From contig NC_046647.1 in the NCBI RefSeq assembly GCF_900324485.2, positions 21,646,464 to 21,710,463 on the forward strand: a stretch of 64,000 nucleotides of DNA. Direction: 5' to 3'. The position numbers were made by a program, and so were the translations under genes. The stretch is from Mastacembelus armatus. Its lineage: Eukaryota > Chordata > Actinopteri > Synbranchiformes > Mastacembelidae. Positions within the stretch are counted from its first letter, which is position 1; the number at the start of each line of letters is the position of its first letter. The notes under the pieces are model-generated. The model did not search any database, was not told the origin of the DNA, and saw only the letters and a list, made by a program, of their open reading frames with translations. Below are positions 59,112 through 64,000 of this stretch, one piece after another.

Positions 59112-61555
59112 TTATCCAAACCAGTGGTTTCCCATGCACTCTCTGTTCCAGGAGACTCCACAGAGCCAGCACCACTCAGCTTTGCACAGAGGACACTGCA
59201 TGTGCATGCACCCACCTGCAGGGGGCGACAACAACACAGTCTGAACAACAAATACCCACAGCCCACATTTGCAGGACAGTCAGTTGGAAGTTTAATTAAT
59301 GAGGTGTTTCTGGTGTTAACAAAATCTCCATCACAACAACAGTTATGCTGATTGATCTGATACTTGATGATAAATGATAAATGATATGTTTGAAAAGATC
59401 AGGGATCTGTCACAGACCACTTGATCCACACAGCTGGGCGGTCTGCCAGAAGGTGGGTTTAGTGAAAACTCTGAGCAGTTTAACCCTGAAGTGAGAGCTT
59501 TCTGGAATACCAGATCTATAAACCAGCTCAGATACTGTTGTGTTTTACCGTTTCTCTCCACAGGAACCGAGCACTGAGGGCAGCATTTAGTCAACTCCTT
59601 GATGAGGAGCTGGGAGGCTTGATCCCACCTCCCTCTGAGAGACGCCTCCTCCCCCACCACAAAACCCTGAGGAGGAGGAAGAAGAGAAAGGAGTGAGAGG
59701 TTTTGTCCAGCACTGGTCCAGCAGAGGGCAGCAGAGCCTCTGTTCTAGTCTTACTGGTTCACCTGTCATTAGTCACTATTGGACCGAGGAACCTTTTCGT
59801 GGTTCATAGAACCATTGGAGGAAGTTCCCCTTTTTGTGTGTCTGCACTGCAGGAACTGACAAGTATAATAATTCTCAGAACGCTGTTTTCAGGGACTGTT
59901 TTAGCTCCTACTGAGTATGAAATATGCTCGTGCCAACACACATTTATTTTCTTTATCTTTTTCTGTTTCTGTCTTGATGGAGGTCTATGATCGATTAGCT
60001 TACCTGTGAGGCCACACCTGTGGGTGGGGCCAGCTGTGTCTGACATGCCCCCTCATGGTAGCCCTCCCTGCAGTCTCTGCAGAAGACAAACCCACAGCCC
60101 ACCTGCCTGTTACACTCCACCCTCCTGCTGCCATCAGGTGGAATAAGCCCCGCCCCACAACCAGGAGACGGGCACATCAGTCCACCAATCATCAGCAGGC
60201 ACTCCTCAGCTCCATACTGCAGGTACCGTCCATACTGAGAGAGAGAGAACAAAGGTGAGTCAGGGTGGATTCTGGGTAAAATGATGACAAAAAAGTAATC
60301 TCTGTCCCTGTCCCTCACCTGATCGTCTCCTAAAACCCTGAAATGATGCAGCTCTTTGATCAGGGAGTCTCTGCAGCCGGCTGCACAGGGAAACATGCAC
60401 GACAGGGTTTTACTCTTTCTATCAGTTTCTACCGTCAAACACACCTGAAGCCTCGTCTGCAGCTGCAGGCCGAGTGAAACACACAGTGGTGAAGGTTTGT
60501 GTGACTGATCTGTAAACACCAGATGTCAGGTAGCAGCTGTTTCTGAACATGCGCAGATATTTAACTCTGGAGCTACGGCTTTAATTCCAGTGGCTTCAAA
60601 CACAAACTGGACTGTCGGCAGGTTTGTCCAGACCTTCTTCAAGTCACTGAATGTACTCTGAAGACGTTATCAGCATCAATGATCTTATTTCCATGTCTGC
60701 TCCACATCACAGGTACAGACACTGAGTTCAAGTGACAGGCAGATGCTGCAGCTACGTGACAGAAATCCTGAACTCAGTGAACTCAGAGTGGACTCACCAG
60801 GGCAAGGCAGCGAGTATCCAAACACATGGTGATGCACGAACTGTCGCTCGTCCAGACGCGTCTGACAGTATCGACGGAAACAGTCCAGACAGATCACGTG
60901 CCGCTCCAGACACTGGAAGACCACCACCACGTCCCTGAGACACAGACGGTGCCTTAGTGAAACTGACCCAACGTGGTTGCATCAATAAAGCTTTTTGAAT
61001 CTGCCCTAAAATTTATTTAATTCGTAGTGATGTTTTCCATCTTGAGCAACGTGTCTCTTACATGACGTCGGTGCAGGCGATGCAGGGCACGTCTCTGGTG
61101 TTGCTCACGATGAGGTCGAGAGCCACCGAGAGGTCGTCGTCTGAGGTCGGATGTGATGCACACTTCATAAAGAACTCCTGCATGAACACACACAAAACTG
61201 TTATTTTATTTATCAACGAATCTGCTGATTGTTGATATGATCGATAAAACATCAGAAAATGGTGCTTTTGTTCTCACACTGCACCGTGAACCAGAGAATC
61301 AACTTTTTTCATGTTTTGCTTGCAAAATGTATCCAATAATATCTGATGATGCTGCTGTAGCTGCTGATTCATTTTCTGTCGATCGACTAATTGATTATTG
61401 ATGTAACTGTTGTAGCTCTCGACAGAAGCTCTGCCCCTTACAGCTTCGTTGCCATGACAACCATCTGATTGGCACACGCCGTGGATACGACCTGGGAGGA
61501 GGACGTCGTCCCAACAGGATGGACCCTGAGGCAGATTGAGAGAGATGAAGACCCT

Positions 61556-61587
<32 letters not shown>

Positions 61588-62941
61588 TGTGTAGTAACGT
61601 GTGCGTACTGTGTGTAACGCAGCAGTAGATTCACTGATATTTAACGTTCCACATTAAACAGAAATAAGATCTAACCTGAAGCAGCACCTGTGACATAATG
61701 ACATATAACAACAGCACAGAAGCTTCCACATATTAAACATCGTCACATGATCATCAAAAACACAAATACTGCGCAACATACTATGTCACTGCTCTCACCC
61801 TGCTCAGTGTAAGTGTCGTCTGTTTGCAGCACCTGCAGCGAACACGCAGTTTTCCTGGTTGGACGGAGCGGCAGGTCTTACAGTACACGAAGAAGGTATT
61901 GCAGGAACGCACACCTGTACACACAGAATATAGTACTGACAGATAGCGGGAGTACAGACACACAACAGGAGTACAGCAAGTGTACAGTAGGTGTACAGTA
62001 AGAGTACAGCAGGAGTACAGTAAGTGTACAGTAAGAGTACAGTAAGAGTACAGTAGGAGTACAGTAGGAGTACAGCAGGAGTACAGCAGGAGTACAGTAA
62101 GAGTACAGCAAGAGTACAGCAGGAGTACAGTAGGAGTACAGTAGGTGTACAGCAGCAGTACAGCAGGAGTACAGTAGGAGTACAGCAAGAGTACAGCAGG
62201 AGTACAGACAAACTGACCTTTCACAGCGGCAGCCTCCCCTCTCTCTTCCTTTGCTGCTCCATCACCTCCTTGTCTGTCGCCCCCCTCCAGGATCACAGCC
62301 AGGCCGGTGGAGGTTGAGGGGAGCCGTGAGGCGCTGAGGTCCATCCTGGTCAGACTGTCCTGCTTCTCCTCCCCAGCCTGAGACAAACGCTCCTGCAGGG
62401 AGAGCAGCTGGGAGGAGGAGGAGCCTGATGTAGGGAGGACAACATGGACTGTACTCTGCTCCGGGAGGTCGCACCCCTGAGGAAGAGGATAGGAGGAGGT
62501 GAGGAAGCTGAGGAGGTCTGTCTTCTTCCTGTCAGGCACTTTCATGTGCCTGTTTAACGATGAGTTGTCAATCAAACCTGACCTCTGACCTCACCTGCAG
62601 TGTGGCAGTGCTCTGCAGCTCCCTTCCAGCGAACAGCACCCTGAGGTTCTCCGGTTTGACTCCGTGCTGCGTCCCCACCACCTCCTTCAGCTCGGCCACT
62701 CTCGCCTCCTCCTGCAGCTCCACGGCCACACCTGGCCCCAGGTTATACCGCACAAACACTGAGGACACACAGGTGAGAGGTGAGCGTTTCCTGCAGCAAA
62801 TGACTTCGGACAGGTACCGTATTTACTGATTAAACCGACAGTGTCATTCAGCTGACACTGACAGACCGGCAGAACCCAGTATAACCCGGTAAATACCGAG
62901 GAGAACCCAGTAACCGAACCACAAGAAAACTCACCGATCAT
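59112..62941 (-). CDS. prkn: Parkin, RBR E3 ubiquitin ligase
   Basis: Eleven exons (62935-62941, 62595-62758, 62218-62476, 61799-61914, 61442-61525, 61062-61177, 60798-60934, 60319-60380, 60004-60234, 59549-59666, 59112-59215) give exactly 465 aa, the human length. Exons 1, 2, 5, 6, 7, 8 and the 118-base exon equal the human sizes, as far as I recall them. Parts in order: Ubl ([18 protein letters not shown]), with Ser65 (EQSTVHVV), the PINK1 phosphorylation site; a variable linker; RING0 ([30 protein letters not shown]); RING1 (CIACTDVM...RHVICLDCF); IBR ([28 protein letters not shown]); RING2 with the catalytic cysteine in NGGCMHMQC. The C-terminus is HWFG, against HWFDV in human. Parkin tags damaged mitochondria in the PINK1 pathway. 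The segment that forms two exons in human (exons 9 and 10) is one exon here. The gene spans 3.8 kb. Confidence 0.97.
61557..61583. repeat. (ATC)9 microsatellite in prkn intron 4
   Basis: A pure ATC triplet run just upstream, in transcript sense, of prkn exon 5. Confidence 0.9.
61967..62208. repeat. 11-bp minisatellite filling prkn intron 3
   Basis: About 22 units of AGTACAGYARG. It begins 10 bases after the exon-3 donor and covers most of the 303-base intron. In all forward and reverse frames it is nearly stop-free, which creates long spurious open frames. Confidence 0.95.
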
Positions 62942-63217
62942 CCGTCACTTCGTCCTTCGGTCTCCGTGCACGACCTGCGATGCACTCTGGGTATTGGAGT
63001 TCCGCTTTGAACAAAGACGTCATGAACGCCTCACTCTAAAACTACGGCGCAGTCTCGCGGACGTGACGCCACGGAGGAGCACCGGAAGTGAACGTGTTAA
63101 TGAATTTTAATAAACTTGTGTTTCGCTTTGTTGTTGTGGTATTTTTCTGAGCGGCAGCTGAAATATCGTCACGTTACCGGCTTCACTCGGACTCCGCGAC
63201 CCGGGTCGTGTCTCTTG
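62942..63217. promoter_or_regulatory. Probable bidirectional promoter, prkn/pacrg
   Basis: Only 276 bases separate the prkn ATG (minus strand) from a plus-strand ATG at 63218. The interval is rich in CpG (for example GCGCAGTCTCGCGGACGTGA) and has no TATA box that I can see. In mammals PRKN and PACRG share one short promoter, so this arrangement fits. Confidence 0.7.
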
Positions 63218-63292
63218 ATGACGGACAGTCCGGACAGCAGCGTCCCGCAGTGGACACACAGCAGCGGGACCGGGACCGGGACCGGCCCGACG
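63218..63292 (+). CDS. pacrg: Candidate first coding exon of pacrg
   Basis: ATG at 63218 opens 75 bases (MTDSPDSSVPQWTHSS, then Gly-Thr repeats and GPT) ending at a GTGAGG donor. The peptide is low in complexity and does not by itself identify PACRG. The call rests on the head-to-head place beside prkn, the CpG-rich promoter and the good donor. PACRG is an axonemal microtubule inner-junction protein; its conserved part would lie to the right of this window. Confidence 0.45.
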
Positions 63293-64000
63293 GTGAGGAG
63301 ACCCGGTCCCACTGCAGACATGATGAATACAGCTGCAATTTGTGGATTTTATATTATTATCACTTAATGTTGAGTTGATTGTAGGGAAATATTCATCTGC
63401 AGGACTGTCAGCTGAGGGCGAATATCTATTATTATTATTATTGATTCATGCGATCACATATCACTGATGGAAGAAGTATTCACGTCCTTTACTATAGTAA
63501 AAGTACTAATACTGCAAAGAAAAAAAAACTGAGTAGAATCAGGAAAACGGATATTTAAACGCTTTAACACAGCTGATTTGTAAATACTCTGTATGGGACA
63601 TTTTGGATTAATCTCCTGGTTAATTGATTAATTGATTGATTTGTAAAGACTCATTAAGTGTCTGTCAGTTTCCCAGAGGTCAAACAATCAGCAGCCCAAA
63701 CAGATTTGTACTGACAGCTGTGCAGTTTTACTTTCATTTAGTGTTTCCATTTACATCTGAATTTACAAAGTAGCTGCAGCGTCTACACAAATGGACATAT
63801 ACAACATGTAAAGTGGCAGAAAATGTACTTAGTCACTTTCAGCTAATACTGCTTGTATTAGTTAAATAAACCAAAGTTTGTGTACTGATTATACCAACAT
63901 CATCATCTCTGTTAATTCAGTCAATCAAAAAGATGAATAACTGTTTCTGTAGGCAAGACAAGTTTATTTATATAGCACAGTTCATACACAGAGTCATTCA
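63293..64000. other. Presumed pacrg intron with repeat scraps
   Basis: 63468-63530 is a short copy of the AAGTACT/GTAAAAGT repeat also seen at 12.6 kb. 63950-64000 (GGCAAGACAAGTTTATTTAT, ATAGCACAGTTCATACACAG) is the start of a common teleost interspersed repeat cut by the window edge. No further exon is evident. Confidence 0.5.

Noticed and set aside
61781-62575. 264-residue minus-strand frame with Leu-Leu-Tyr-Ser repeats
   Set aside because: It joins prkn exons 3 and 4 by reading through the 11-bp minisatellite in intron 3; the exon borders are clear.

Overview
The window reads as teleost fish DNA, probably a percomorph with a compact genome. It has vertebrate multi-exon genes with short introns, very frequent (CA)n/(TG)n tracts, several hAT-type DNA transposons, an L2/Rex-like LINE, a Tc1 remnant and a tRNA-headed SINE. 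No prokaryotic feature was seen.

Nine host genes can be supported. Eight lie on the minus strand. From left to right they are: eml4 (first two coding exons only; the gene runs off the left edge), tspan14 (whole, 268 aa), cox7a2l (whole, 114 aa), kcng3 (whole, 406 aa), prph2 (whole, 343 aa), ubr2 (whole or nearly whole, about 46 exons over 22.8 kb), a TRP-superfamily ankyrin-repeat channel (about 17 exons, start uncertain) and prkn/parkin (whole, 465 aa in 3.8 kb). A candidate first exon of pacrg lies on the plus strand, head to head with prkn.

Region by region: 1-3.4 kb holds the eml4 5' end and its CpG-rich start. 3.4-8.5 kb holds tspan14. 8.5-11.4 kb is intergenic, with an inverted-repeat element and a Tc1 transposase scrap. 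11.4-13.2 kb is cox7a2l. 13.2-14.8 kb carries SINE and hAT debris. 14.85-16.3 kb is kcng3. 16.3-20.5 kb has no coding gene that I can see but carries two hAT elements with the same ends. 20.5-24.9 kb is prph2. 25.9-50.4 kb is ubr2 with its long 3' UTR and nested repeats. 51.3-57.2 kb is the TRP-like channel. 59.1-62.9 kb is prkn. 62.9-63.3 kb is a shared promoter and the candidate pacrg exon.

The left genes match human 2p21 (EML4-COX7A2L-KCNG3) with TSPAN14 interposed. The right genes match human 6p21.1 (PRPH2-UBR2) joined to PRKN-PACRG (6q26). The genes do not form one pathway. Recurring themes are membrane proteins (two tetraspanin-superfamily members, two channel-type proteins) and ubiquitin ligases (UBR2, parkin).

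Most notable: (i) a pair of equal-length, probably mutually exclusive exons in ubr2; (ii) a strand-consistent placement of (TG)n just before acceptors and (CA)n just after donors; (iii) a 26-bp minisatellite in the TRP-like gene whose every unit carries a joined acceptor/donor-like motif; (iv) a SINE body amplified into a 7-copy, 111-bp satellite; (v) an ankyrin-TRP channel that I cannot match to any mammalian TRP family.
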